The position numbers and the translations under genes are program-made. Below, piece by piece: positions 1 through 6,275 of a stretch of 7,687 nucleotides of DNA. The notes under the pieces were generated by a model. That model searched no databases and was not told where the DNA came from. It worked only from the letters and a program-made list of their open reading frames with translations. Every line of letters begins with the position of its first letter. Position 1 is the first letter of the stretch. Where the stretch lies: the NCBI GenBank assembly GCA_944385645.1, contig CALWYA010000068.1:1-7687 (forward strand), written 5' to 3'. This DNA is from an uncultured Oscillospiraceae bacterium (GTDB lineage Bacteria > Bacillota > Clostridia > Oscillospirales > Oscillospiraceae).

Positions 1-786
1 GAGGGCAAGAAGAACCCCGAGCTGCGGGCCAAGATCGCCCAGGCCAAGGCCGACTTCAAGAAGTCCAACGAGGCCATCTCCAACGACAGCCGCTTCCCCA
101 TGACTCCTCAGCGCATCCTGAAGGAGGTCAAGGAGGCCATCCCCGAGGACACCATCATCTTCACCGATGTGGGCTGGAACAAGAACGGTGTGGCCCAGGA
201 GTTCGACATCACCATTCCCGGCACCATCCACCACTCCTCCGGTCTGGCCACCATGGGCTTCGGTCCCGCCGCTGTGCTGGGCGGCAAGGTGGCTGCCCCC
301 GACCGCATGGTGTGGAACCTGACCGGTGACGGCGGCTTCGGCATCAATCCCACCGTCATGGCCACTGCCGTGGAGCAGGGCATCGCCTGCACCTGGATTG
401 TCATGAACAACTCCGCCTTCGGCACCATCGCCGGCCTGGAGAACGCCAACTACAACACCAAGTTCGGCACCGTGTTCCACACCCCCGACGGGGCCTCCTA
501 CACTCCCCACTGGGCCGAGGTGGCCAAGGCCTACGGCGTGGACTCCATCTGCATCTCCTCCGCCGATGAGCTGAAGGGCGCCCTGGAGGCCGCTCTGGCC
601 GCCAACAAGGCGGGCAAGCCCTTCCTGGTGGAGATCCCCATGGAGAACATCGTGGTGCCCACCCCCGGCTGCTGGAACATCAACGACATCTATACGCCCA
701 ATGAGCTGGTCAAGGAGGGCAAGCTGGTCAAGAAGGAGAACGGCCGCTACGTCGCTCCCAGCCACGCCAAGTCCCACAACGCGTAA
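1..786 (+). CDS. TPP-dependent acetolactate synthase-like enzyme, C-terminal part (5' end outside window)
   Basis: The reading frame is open from the first base and ends at TAA 784-786, giving 261 residues without a start; an ATG at 100 is internal to the frame and is not the true start. The fragment matches the C-terminal TPP-binding domain of the acetolactate synthase/benzoylformate decarboxylase superfamily. The cofactor motif is clear: GDGGF at fragment residues 109-113, with the paired Asn of the Mg-TPP site at 136-137. A TDVGWNKNG stretch near residues 55-63 and the HHSSGLATMGFG segment near 77-88 are typical of this domain. Full-length relatives have about 550-600 residues, so roughly half is missing, including the catalytic Glu of the N-terminal domain. 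The exact reaction (acetolactate synthesis, another carboligation, or decarboxylation) cannot be read from this part. Every Lys codon is AAG and Arg is mostly CGC, a strong bias that suggests high expression. It lies 85 bp upstream of split transketolase genes, which also use TPP. Confidence 0.85.
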   Translation, partial: EGKKNPELRAKIAQAKADFKKSNEAISNDSRFPMTPQRILKEVKEAIPEDTIIFTDVGWNKNGVAQEFDITIPGTIHHSSGLATMGFGPAAVLGGKVAAPDRMVWNLTGDGGFGINPTVMATAVEQGIACTWIVMNNSAFGTIAGLENANYNTKFGTVFHTPDGASYTPHWAEVAKAYGVDSICISSADELKGALEAALAANKAGKPFLVEIPMENIVVPTPGCWNINDIYTPNELVKEGKLVKKENGRYVAPSHAKSHNA

Positions 787-811
787 ACCGGACGGAACCG
801 CGCGTACATTC

Positions 812-850
812 ACGGGGGCCGGGCCGCCCACGGGCGGCCCGGCCCGTTTC
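812..850 (+). terminator. GC-rich hairpin between the TPP enzyme and transketolase genes
   Basis: Bases 816-829 are exactly complementary to 832-845, giving a stem of about 13 bp with a 4-nt loop when folded realistically. The pairing can continue past a 2-nt bulge (C813/G846, A812/T847). Only GTTTC follows, so the U-tract is weak. It could be a leaky intrinsic terminator, or a 3'-end-protecting or processing hairpin within an operon. The transketolase ribosome-binding site begins about 10 bp downstream, leaving no room for a promoter after it. Confidence 0.55.
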
Positions 851-856
851 ATCGAA

Positions 857-862
857 AGGAGG
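857..862 (+). promoter_or_regulatory. ribosome-binding site that sets the GTG start of the transketolase N subunit
   Basis: A perfect AGGAGG (within AAAGGAGG, 855-862) lies 9 nt before GTG 872. It favours this non-ATG start over the in-frame ATG at 701, which lies inside the preceding gene and would add residues unrelated to transketolase. Confidence 0.85.
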
Positions 863-871
863 CAACCATCT

Positions 872-1717
872 GTGACCGCTGACCAGAAAAAAGCGCTGCT
901 GCGCACTGCCTGCCAGGTGCGCATGGGGGTCATCGAGGCCACCCACGCCGCCAAATCGGGCCACCCCGGCGGCAGTCTGTCCGCCGCCGACCTGTTCACC
1001 TATCTCTACTTCCGGGAGCTGAATATCGACCCCACCCGCCCCAAGTGGGAGGACCGGGACCGCTTCGTCCTGTCCAAGGGCCACACCGCCCCGGGGCTGT
1101 ACGCGGCCCTGGCCCGCCGCGGCTTCTTCCCCTGGGACGACCTGAAGACCCTGCGCCACATCGGCAGCTATCTCCAGGGCCACCCCAACATGAACGAGAC
1201 CCCCGGCGTGGACATGTCCACCGGCTCTCTGGGCCAGGGCATCTCCGCCGCCTGCGGCATGGCCCTGATGGCCAAGCACCAGAAGAAGTCCCTGCGGGTA
1301 TACGCCCTGCTGGGGGATGGGGAGATCCAGGAGGGCCAGCCCTGGGAGGCCTTTATGTTTGCCCACCACTATAAGCTGGACAACCTGTGCGCCATCATTG
1401 ACAACAACCGTCTGCAGATCGACGGCCGGGTGGACCAGGTCATGAGCCCCTATCCCATCCCGGAAAAGCTGAAGGCCTTTGGCTGGGAGGTGACCGAGAT
1501 CGACGGCCACGACTTCGACCAGATGGAGGCCGCCTTTGCCCAGGCCCGGGAGACGAAGGGCGTCCCCTTCGCCATCGTGGCCTCCACCATCAAGGGCAGA
1601 GGGGTCAGCTTCATGGAGGATCAGGCTGGCTGGCACGGCAAGGCCCCCAACGACCAGGAGTATGAGACCGCCATGGCCGAGCTGCGGGCCCGGCTGGCAC
1701 AGCTGGAGGGAAAGTAA
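872..1717 (+). CDS. transketolase, N-terminal (TPP-binding) subunit
   Basis: This 281-residue protein is the N-terminal half of a split transketolase, which transfers a two-carbon ketol unit between sugar phosphates in the non-oxidative pentose phosphate pathway (cytoplasm). Visible family motifs are SGHPGGSLS at residues 29-37, the DRFVLSKGHTAPGLYA segment at 63-78, GHP at 103-105, the STGSLGQG run at 116-123, and the TPP-binding GDGEIQEGQ at 148-156 with Asn178-Asn179 closing the motif. The length is normal for the N subunit of two-gene transketolases common in Firmicutes and archaea. The start is GTG with an AGGAGG 9 nt upstream. The C subunit follows after a single base, so both are translated from one message and should form one enzyme. 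Split TPP enzymes of this shape can also act on unusual sugars, so the substrate is an inference from the family. Confidence 0.93.
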   Translation: MTADQKKALLRTACQVRMGVIEATHAAKSGHPGGSLSAADLFTYLYFRELNIDPTRPKWEDRDRFVLSKGHTAPGLYAALARRGFFPWDDLKTLRHIGSYLQGHPNMNETPGVDMSTGSLGQGISAACGMALMAKHQKKSLRVYALLGDGEIQEGQPWEAFMFAHHYKLDNLCAIIDNNRLQIDGRVDQVMSPYPIPEKLKAFGWEVTEIDGHDFDQMEAAFAQARETKGVPFAIVASTIKGRGVSFMEDQAGWHGKAPNDQEYETAMAELRARLAQLEGK

Positions 1718-1718
1718 G

Positions 1719-2675
1719 ATGGACGAGATCAAAAAAATCGCCACCCGGGAGGGCTACGGTGCCGCCCTGGTGGAGCTGGGAGCCGAGCACCCCGACCTGG
1801 TGGTCTTTGACGCCGACCTGGCCGAGGCCACCAAGACGGCCATGTTCCGGAAAGCCTACCCCGACCGGCACTTCGACTGCGGCATCGCCGAGGCCGACAT
1901 GATGGGGGCGGCCGCCGGCGCCGCCGCCATGGGGATGACCCCCTTTGTGTCCAGCTTCGCCATGTTTGCCGCCGGCCGCGCCTTTGAGCAGGTGCGCAAC
2001 TCCATCGGCTATCCCCACCTGAACGTGAAGATCGGAGCCACCCACGGCGGCCTGTCCGTGGGCGAAGACGGGGCCTCCCACCAGTGCTGTGAGGACTTCG
2101 CCCTGATGCGCTCCATCCCCGGTATGGTGGTCATGTGCCCCGCCGACGAGGTGGAGGCCCGGGCGGCCGTCAAGGCCGCCTATGACCACCACGGGCCGGT
2201 GTACCTGCGCTTCGGCCGGCTGGCCGTGCCCGTGATCCACCGGGAGGGCTACCCCTTCCGCATCGGGAAGGGCGAGGTGCTCCGGGATGGGACCGACGTG
2301 GCCATTCTGGCCACTGGTCTGATGGTGGCCGAGGCCCTCCAGGCCGCCGAGGCGCTGGCGGCCCAGGGGGTCTCCGCCCGGGTGATCAACCTGTGCACCA
2401 TCAAGCCCCTGGACGAGGAGCTGGTGCTCCGGGCCGCCAAGGAGTGCGGCAGGATCGTCACCTGCGAGGAGCACAGCATCATCGGCGGCCTGGGTGAGGC
2501 GGTGTGCTCCCTGCTGGCCGAGCGGTGCCCCACCCCTGTGCGCCGGATCGGAGTCAACGACGAGTTCGGCTGCTCTGGCCCCGGCGGGGAACTGCTGAAG
2601 AAGTTCGGCCTGTCCGCCGCCCACGTGGAGGAGGTCGTGCTGGACTTCCTGGCCGCGGGGAAAAAAGCGGAGTGA
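1719..2675 (+). CDS. transketolase, C-terminal subunit
   Basis: This 318-residue partner of the preceding gene holds the pyrimidine-binding and C-terminal domains of transketolase/DXS-type enzymes. The GIAE motif at residues 55-58 carries the Glu (58) expected to activate the TPP aminopyrimidine. The THGGLSVGEDGASHQ block at 108-122 is typical of transketolase pyrimidine domains, and ILATGLMVAEAL near 195-206 begins the C-terminal domain. It starts at ATG 1719, one base after the stop of the N subunit. Its Shine-Dalgarno GGAGGG (1705-1710) lies inside the end of that gene 8 nt upstream, so the two are translationally linked. A strong hairpin follows 21 bp after the stop. The two subunits together give about 600 residues, close to single-chain transketolases. 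Confusion with 1-deoxyxylulose-5-phosphate synthase is possible for the C half alone but is made unlikely by the N half. Confidence 0.92.
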   Translation: MDEIKKIATREGYGAALVELGAEHPDLVVFDADLAEATKTAMFRKAYPDRHFDCGIAEADMMGAAAGAAAMGMTPFVSSFAMFAAGRAFEQVRNSIGYPHLNVKIGATHGGLSVGEDGASHQCCEDFALMRSIPGMVVMCPADEVEARAAVKAAYDHHGPVYLRFGRLAVPVIHREGYPFRIGKGEVLRDGTDVAILATGLMVAEALQAAEALAAQGVSARVINLCTIKPLDEELVLRAAKECGRIVTCEEHSIIGGLGEAVCSLLAERCPTPVRRIGVNDEFGCSGPGGELLKKFGLSAAHVEEVVLDFLAAGKKAE

Positions 2676-2690
2676 CCCAAACTGAGCCAT

Positions 2691-2745
2691 AAGAAAACCG
2701 CCCGGGACCTCTGACAGCAGAGGTCCCGGGCGGTCTGTGTCTTCC
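2691..2745 (+). terminator. 17-bp perfect hairpin terminator after the transketolase operon
   Basis: Bases 2697-2713 pair perfectly with 2718-2734 around the loop ACAG. An A-rich run (AAGAAAA, 2691-2697) lies on the 5' side, and a T-containing but interrupted stretch (CTGTGTCTT) on the 3' side. Its position just after the C subunit stop and just before the promoter of the next gene fits a terminator. The uninterrupted T-run is actually on the minus-strand side, so it may work in both directions. Confidence 0.88.
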
Positions 2746-2769
2746 GGCGTTCCGGGCGCTGCCGGCCGG

Positions 2770-2798
2770 TTGCCGGCGGAAATTCCGTGTGGTATGAT
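2770..2798 (+). promoter_or_regulatory. predicted sigma-A-type promoter of the acetyltransferase gene
   Basis: A -10 TATGAT (2793-2798) is preceded by TGG, giving an extended -10 (TGnTATGAT). A partial -35 TTGCCG (2770-2775) lies exactly 17 bp upstream. Transcription would start near 2805, about 28 bp before the ATG at 2833. It sits directly after the strong terminator, so the gene is probably transcribed on its own. Confidence 0.65.
2777..2787. promoter_or_regulatory. 11-bp palindrome in the promoter spacer, candidate operator
   Basis: CGGAAATTCCG is a perfect palindrome (5-bp arms around a central A) placed between the -35 and -10 of the acetyltransferase promoter. A protein bound here would block RNA polymerase. 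No regulator gene is nearby and one short palindrome can arise by chance, so function is speculative. Confidence 0.25.
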
Positions 2799-2818
2799 GG
2801 GGTCGGACAAACAGAGCG

Positions 2819-2824
2819 AGGAGG
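2819..2824 (+). promoter_or_regulatory. ribosome-binding site that sets the acetyltransferase start
   Basis: A perfect AGGAGG lies 8 nt before ATG 2833. It decides against the longer in-frame start at 2737, which would place the promoter inside the coding region and begin within 3 bp of the terminator stem. Confidence 0.85.
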
Positions 2825-2832
2825 CGAACCCC

Positions 2833-3288
2833 ATGACGATCCGGATCGTTGAAACAGACCGATGGCAGTACCGCGCCCTGCTTCTGCTGGCCGACGAGCA
2901 GGAGGACATGGTGGACCGCTATTTGGAGCGGGGGACCATGTACGTTCTGGAGGACGGCGGAGCGGTCCGGGCGGAGTGCGTGGTGACCGACGAGGGGGAC
3001 GGCGTCCTGGAGCTGAAAAACCTGGCGGTGGCGCCAGCCGTTCAGGGCCGAGGCTATGGGCGGCGGCTGGTGGAGTTCCTGGCGGAGACTTACGCCGGGA
3101 CCTTCCGCACGATGCAGGTGGGCACCGGGGACAGCCCGGCCACGCGCCCCTTCTATGAGCGGTGCGGCTTTGTCTTTCATCACCGGATTGAGCGGTTCTT
3201 CTCCGACCACTACGACCACCCCATCTACGAGGGGGGCGTTCTGCTGCGGGACATGGTCTGTCTGCGCCGGCCTCTGTCGGGAGACTGA
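2833..3288 (+). CDS. GNAT-family N-acetyltransferase
   Basis: This 151-residue cytoplasmic protein has the hallmarks of the GCN5-related acetyltransferase fold, which moves an acetyl group from acetyl-CoA to an amine. The LKNLAVAPAVQGRGYGRRL stretch (about residues 61-79) is the beta4-alpha3 acetyl-CoA site, with the pyrophosphate-binding QGRGYG loop at 71-76. The RPFYERCGF segment around residues 107-115 is the usual Tyr-containing motif B. The length is standard for a single GNAT domain. It resembles small Bacillus-type acetyltransferases of the YvbK kind in its ELKNLAV core, but the substrate cannot be predicted. The gene has its own promoter and Shine-Dalgarno, is bounded by the strong hairpin upstream, and ends 33 bp from the convergent ATPase gene. 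Nothing links it functionally to either neighbour. Confidence 0.88.
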   Translation: MTIRIVETDRWQYRALLLLADEQEDMVDRYLERGTMYVLEDGGAVRAECVVTDEGDGVLELKNLAVAPAVQGRGYGRRLVEFLAETYAGTFRTMQVGTGDSPATRPFYERCGFVFHHRIERFFSDHYDHPIYEGGVLLRDMVCLRRPLSGD

Positions 3289-3305
3289 CTCCCCTTCGGC
3301 GAAGG
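3279..3305. terminator. small hairpins between convergent genes, weak terminator candidate
   Basis: Two short, mutually exclusive stems lie where the convergent genes meet: GGGAG 3279-3283 with CTCCC 3289-3293, and CCTTC 3293-3297 with GAAGG 3301-3305. Each has only 5 bp and neither is followed by a T-run on either strand. They may aid transcript ending but would be weak intrinsic terminators. I see no better terminator for the minus-strand operon. Confidence 0.25.
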
Positions 3306-3321
3306 ACCGCCGCGCCAGGGC

Positions 3322-4077
3322 TTACAGGCCCAGCTGGGCGAGGATCTGCCGCTTGTACCCCAGAAATTCATCGCTGAGGGAGAAGGACAGTCCCCGGGGC
3401 CGGGGCGCCTGGATGGGCCACTCCGCCGTGATGGTCCCCGGATGGCCGGAGAGGATATAGATCCGGTCGGACAGGAGGATGGCCTCGTCGATGTCGTGGG
3501 TGATGAAGAGGGTGGTCAGCTTCAGCTGGTCCATCATCTCCATATACCACTGGTGGATCTCCCGCTTGGTCAGGGCGTCCAGGGCGGAGAAGGGCTCGTC
3601 CAGCAGCACCACCCCCCGGGACCCCAGAAAGGTGCGCAGAAGCGCCGCCCGCTGGCGCATCCCGCCGGACAGCTGGGCCGGGTATTTGTCCTGGGTCCCC
3701 TCCAGGCCGAACTGCCGGAAGTAGCCCCGGGCCTTTTCCCGGGCCAGCCGGGGCTTCTCCCCCTGGATGACCAGGGGGAGCGCCACATTGTCCAGAATTT
3801 TCTTGTGGGGCAGCAGCAGGTCCCGCTGGAGCATGTAGCTGATCCGCCCTGGGCGGCCGGTGATCTCCTCCCCGGACAGGAACACCTGGCCCCGCTCCGG
3901 CCGCTCCAGGCCGGACAGGGAGTGAAACAGGGTGGTCTTTCCCGCCCCGCTCACCCCCAGCAGGCACACCAGCTCCCCCTGTTCCAGGTGGAGGGAGACG
4001 TCCTGAATGATGGTCCGGCCGTCATAGGCCTTGGTGATCCCTTCCGCCCGGAGGGCGGAGACGGTCTTGCCGCTCAT
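3322..4077 (-). CDS. thiZ: ABC transporter ATPase of a thiamine-precursor importer (ThiZ-like)
   Basis: This 251-residue cytoplasmic nucleotide-binding subunit should power import through the permease encoded two genes upstream. All core elements are visible: Walker A GVSGAGKT at residues 41-48, the Q-loop Gln84 (SYMLQRD), the signature LSGGMRQR at 136-143, Walker B VVLLDEP at 156-162, the D-loop SALD at 164-167, and the H-loop His194 (ITHD). It belongs to the nitrate/sulfonate/taurine-type group (SsuB/TauB/ThiZ). The sequence alone would not separate these; the ThiZ assignment comes from the TPP riboswitch and the THI5-like binding protein of the same operon. The ATG overlaps the stop of the binding-protein gene by 4 bp (ATGA), indicating translational coupling. 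It is the last gene of the operon. The tail after about residue 220 is short, without an extra regulatory domain. Confidence 0.88.
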   Translation of the reverse strand: MSGKTVSALRAEGITKAYDGRTIIQDVSLHLEQGELVCLLGVSGAGKTTLFHSLSGLERPERGQVFLSGEEITGRPGRISYMLQRDLLLPHKKILDNVALPLVIQGEKPRLAREKARGYFRQFGLEGTQDKYPAQLSGGMRQRAALLRTFLGSRGVVLLDEPFSALDALTKREIHQWYMEMMDQLKLTTLFITHDIDEAILLSDRIYILSGHPGTITAEWPIQAPRPRGLSFSLSDEFLGYKRQILAQLGL

Positions 4078-5114
4078 TGGGGCAGGTAGTCGTTGGAGAA
4101 GCCGGTGCCCTCCGGAATGTCCACGGCCACCAGGTCGTTTTCATTCAGCCAGTTATAGAAGGCGTTCCAGCGGGCGGGGTCGATATAGCCCCACTGCTCC
4201 ACCTCGGCCTTGTACTGATCGGCCATCCACTTCTGGCTCTCCACGATCAGCTCCTCGCTGGCCGAGAGGGAACCGGTGGTATCCCCGTCGATCAGCATCT
4301 GGGCGGCCTCCTCCGGGTGCTCGATGGCGTACTCATACCCCTGGGCCGCGGCGGACAGGAAGGCCTTGGCGGTGTCGGGATCTTCGGCCAGGAAGTCGTT
4401 GTTGGCGATGATGATGGGGGTATAGTAGTCGAACACCGGGTCGATGTCCTTGAAGTAGAAGTAGTCAAAGTCCAGGCCGGCCAGCTGGGCGTTGATGCCG
4501 CCCCAACCGTAGTAGACCCAGATGGCGTCGGTCAGGTCCTCCATCAGGGCGCCGGGTTCGTCCTCCAGGGTGTAGGGGATCAGGTTCACCTGGGAGAAGT
4601 CGCCCCCGTCGGCCTCCACCACCTGCTTCATGATGGCCAGCTCGATCTCCCCGTTGTAGGTGGAGTAGTCGTGGCCCTCCAGCCCCTTGGGGCGGTCCAT
4701 CCCCTCGCCGGCCCGGGAGATGATGCCGGAGGTGTTGTGCTGGAGCAGGGCGGCCACGCCGGTGACCCCCAGGGGGTCCTCCCGGGCGAAGGCGGCGGCC
4801 AGGTTGTCCTGGACCGTGATGGCAAACTCCACCTGGCCGGCGGCGCAGATGGCGGTGGCCCCGTCCTCCGGGGGCTGCACAATGGACACGTCCAGGCCGG
4901 CCTCTTCAAAATAGCCCTGGGCCTGGGCCACATACAGGCCGGTGTGATTGGTGTTGGGGGTCCAGTCCAGGCAGATGGTCACGGCGGTCAGCTCCGCCCC
5001 GGCGTCACCATCCTGGCTGGCGGCGGAGCCGGTCCCCCCGCCGCAGGCGGCCAGGGACAGGCACAGGGTCAGGCCCGCTGCCGCGGCCCCGATCCGCTTC
5101 CAATGAATTTTCAT
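4074..5114 (-). CDS. thiY: NMT1/THI5-like substrate-binding lipoprotein (ThiY-like)
   Basis: This 346-residue extracellular binding protein should capture the ligand and deliver it to the permease. The N-terminus has a charged start (KIHWKR), a hydrophobic stretch, and a lipobox ending LAAC with the lipidated Cys at residue 24, followed by a Gly/Ser-rich linker. The segment DWTPNTNHTGLYVA at residues 50-63 is the signature of the THI5/NMT1/ThiY family, whose characterised bacterial members bind formylated aminopyrimidine precursors of thiamine. Later segments such as ALMEDLTDAIWVYYGWGG match the second lobe of the fold. The start at ATG 5114 is preceded by GAGAGG 9 nt upstream and gives a proper lipoprotein signal; an in-frame ATG at 5177 lies inside the permease gene and would mask the signal peptide. 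Ligand identity (hydroxymethylpyrimidine or a formylaminopyrimidine) is inferred from family and riboswitch. Confidence 0.9.
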   Translation of the reverse strand: MKIHWKRIGAAAAGLTLCLSLAACGGGTGSAASQDGDAGAELTAVTICLDWTPNTNHTGLYVAQAQGYFEEAGLDVSIVQPPEDGATAICAAGQVEFAITVQDNLAAAFAREDPLGVTGVAALLQHNTSGIISRAGEGMDRPKGLEGHDYSTYNGEIELAIMKQVVEADGGDFSQVNLIPYTLEDEPGALMEDLTDAIWVYYGWGGINAQLAGLDFDYFYFKDIDPVFDYYTPIIIANNDFLAEDPDTAKAFLSAAAQGYEYAIEHPEEAAQMLIDGDTTGSLSASEELIVESQKWMADQYKAEVEQWGYIDPARWNAFYNWLNENDLVAVDIPEGTGFSNDYLPQ

Positions 5115-5123
5115 CGTATCGTT

Positions 5124-5129
5124 CCTCTC
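5124..5129 (-). promoter_or_regulatory. ribosome-binding site that sets the binding-protein start
   Basis: GAGAGG on the minus strand lies 9 nt before ATG 5114, in the 37-bp gap after the permease stop. It supports the short start, with the lipoprotein signal at the N-terminus, rather than the ATG at 5177. Confidence 0.7.
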
Positions 5130-5151
5130 TCTGTCAAGCTCTTCGGGCGGT

Positions 5152-5931
5152 TCAGTCGTTCCGCTCGATTTTTTCATAGGCCTCCCAGGGGCAGGCGCGC
5201 CGCCGCAGCACCGTCACCAGGGCCATGAGCAGCAGGCTCACCGCCACGATGAAGATGATGACCGCGAACATCCGGTCGAAGGCGTAGGCCTTTCTCACCC
5301 GGGTCATATAGACCCCCAGGCCCTCGAAGCCGCCCAGCCACTCGGAGATGACCGCCCCCACCACCGCGTAGGACACGGACACCCGAAGCCCGGAGAAGAA
5401 GAAGCTCAGGGCGGCGGGAAATTCCAGGTGGCGGAAGATCTGCCAGCGGTTGGCCCCCATGGAGCGCAGCAGGTTGGCGGTGGCCTTGTCGGTGCTGGCG
5501 TACCCCTCCAGCAGGCTGACCGCGATGGGGAAGAAGGTGGTCAGGGCCACCAGGGTCACCTTGGGCGCCATGCCGAAGCCCATCCACAGGACCAGCAGCG
5601 GCGCGATGGCCACGGTGGGAATGGTCTGGGTCACCACCAGCAGCGGGTAGAGCGCCCGGTACAGCGGGCGCACCCAGTGCATCAGGGTGGCCAGCACCAG
5701 GGCCACGGCGATGCCGATGGCCAGACCCAGGGCCGCCTCCTGCAAGGTGACGGCGGCGTTGCGCGCCAGGGTGGGAAACTCCGTCACCAGGGCGGAGGCC
5801 ACCTGCCCCGGGCTGGGCAGCATGAACTCGGGCACCAGCTCGCCCTCGCAGACCCCGAACCAGACGGCGATCACCGCCAGCAGGGTCAGCAGGGCCGGGA
5901 GCTTACTGGTGATGCTTGGTGACTTTTTCAT
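5152..5931 (-). CDS. thiX: ABC transporter permease of a thiamine-precursor importer (ThiX-like)
   Basis: This 259-residue inner-membrane protein should form the homodimeric channel of the importer. It shows an N-terminal membrane span (about residues 12-28), the periplasmic stretch ending in LPSPGQV (38-44) typical of the SsuC/TauC/ThiX group, and further spans near 66-83, 94-115, 125-141, 184-196 and 222-243. The cytoplasmic coupling (EAA) loop lies around 142-172, with the conserved Gly159 in RSMGANRWQIF and the closing FPAAL. The length is normal. The ATG at 5931 overlaps the end of the upstream thiamine-binding gene by 29 bp and lacks a clear Shine-Dalgarno, so translation is probably coupled to that gene. 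The ligand is inferred from the operon: TPP riboswitch, THI5-like binding protein and ThiZ-like ATPase. Confidence 0.88.
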   Translation of the reverse strand: MKKSPSITSKLPALLTLLAVIAVWFGVCEGELVPEFMLPSPGQVASALVTEFPTLARNAAVTLQEAALGLAIGIAVALVLATLMHWVRPLYRALYPLLVVTQTIPTVAIAPLLVLWMGFGMAPKVTLVALTTFFPIAVSLLEGYASTDKATANLLRSMGANRWQIFRHLEFPAALSFFFSGLRVSVSYAVVGAVISEWLGGFEGLGVYMTRVRKAYAFDRMFAVIIFIVAVSLLLMALVTVLRRRACPWEAYEKIERND

Positions 5932-6202
5932 CGATGGTCAGCACGGCGCCGTTGGGCTTATACACCATCTTGACGTAGGCGGAGACCTTCTGGCTGCCGG
6001 CCTTGGCGGCCACATCCATGCAGTGCTCCAGGATCTCCACCAGCTGGTGCAGATCGTCCCCCTCGATGGACGTCTCGCTGGGGCCCACGTAGTAGTGCAG
6101 GCCGGTGGAGCGGATGTAGTCGATGACCTCATCCACGATGCGGACGGCCTCATAGTCGTCCTGCTGGTTGGGCTCGATCTGGATTGCGATGCTTGCTTTC
6201 AT
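5903..6202 (-). CDS. thiamine-binding protein, MTH1187/YkoF-like family
   Basis: This 99-residue soluble protein is the first gene after the TPP riboswitch. It matches the small Thiamine_BP/MTH1187 family, a ferredoxin-like fold related to each half of Bacillus YkoF, which binds thiamine. The beta-strand start ASIAIQIEP, the VDEVIDYIRSTGLHYYVGP segment (about residues 23-41), the SETSIEGD turn (42-49) and the alpha helix LHQLVEILEHCMDVAAKAG are characteristic. The start at ATG 6202 has a perfect AGGAGG 8 nt upstream; a longer in-frame start at 6244 would place coding sequence over the terminator hairpin and is rejected. No signal peptide or membrane segment is seen, so it should act in the cytoplasm. 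Its role is not established: it may bind thiamine or the imported precursor and assist or sense transport. The 3' end overlaps the permease gene by 29 bp. Confidence 0.85.
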   Translation of the reverse strand: MKASIAIQIEPNQQDDYEAVRIVDEVIDYIRSTGLHYYVGPSETSIEGDDLHQLVEILEHCMDVAAKAGSQKVSAYVKMVYKPNGAVLTIDEKVTKHHQ

Positions 6203-6210
6203 GGGGAAAA

Positions 6211-6216
6211 CCTCCT
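6211..6216 (-). promoter_or_regulatory. ribosome-binding site that sets the thiamine-binding protein start
   Basis: A perfect AGGAGG on the minus strand lies 8 nt before ATG 6202 and directly after the U-rich tail of the terminator. Control therefore seems to be at transcription termination; the site is not buried in the hairpin itself. Confidence 0.85.
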
Positions 6217-6217
6217 G

Positions 6218-6269
6218 AAAAAATGAAATCGGAACCTCCGCCATGTCTACGCCATGCGGACGCTCCGAT
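6218..6269 (-). terminator. intrinsic terminator, likely expression platform of the TPP riboswitch
   Basis: On the minus strand, 6269-6264 (ATCGGA) pairs with 6233-6228 (TCCGAT). Pairing continues through G-U and C-G pairs (6263/6234, 6262/6235), one mismatch (6261/6236), TCCGC/GCGGA (6260-6256 with 6237-6241), a bulged G at 6242 and a 3-bp top, closing a 7-nt loop (6246-6252). The tract UUUCAUUUUUU follows at 6218-6228. The position between aptamer and first gene is standard for a TPP off-switch: ligand bound, terminator forms, operon off. Confidence 0.75.
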
Positions 6270-6275
6270 CAAAAA

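Noticed and set aside
728..1744. Long minus-strand open frame opposite the transketolase N subunit (and a similar one at 1611-2909)
   Set aside because: The predicted proteins are low-complexity Gly/Leu/Ala/His-rich shadows of GC-rich coding on the other strand; no domain or ribosome-binding site supports them, and they overlap clear enzyme genes.
872..2675. Sulfo-transketolase (sulfoquinovose pathway) for the split transketolase
   Set aside because: That pathway does use split transketolase subunits, but no isomerase, sulfosugar transporter or sulfoacetaldehyde enzyme is seen here, and split transketolases are common housekeeping enzymes in Clostridia.
4074..5177. Longer start (ATG 5177) for the binding lipoprotein
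   Set aside because: It lies within the permease gene and puts 21 charged residues before a proper lipoprotein signal peptide.
4077..5228. Plus-strand open frame of 383 codons opposite the binding-protein gene
   Set aside because: Val/Gly/His-rich shadow composition, no Shine-Dalgarno, fully antisense to a recognised THI5-like gene.
5903..6244. Longer start (ATG 6244) for the thiamine-binding protein
   Set aside because: It would begin inside the terminator hairpin loop with no ribosome-binding site, whereas ATG 6202 has a perfect AGGAGG and begins at the family's usual first strand.
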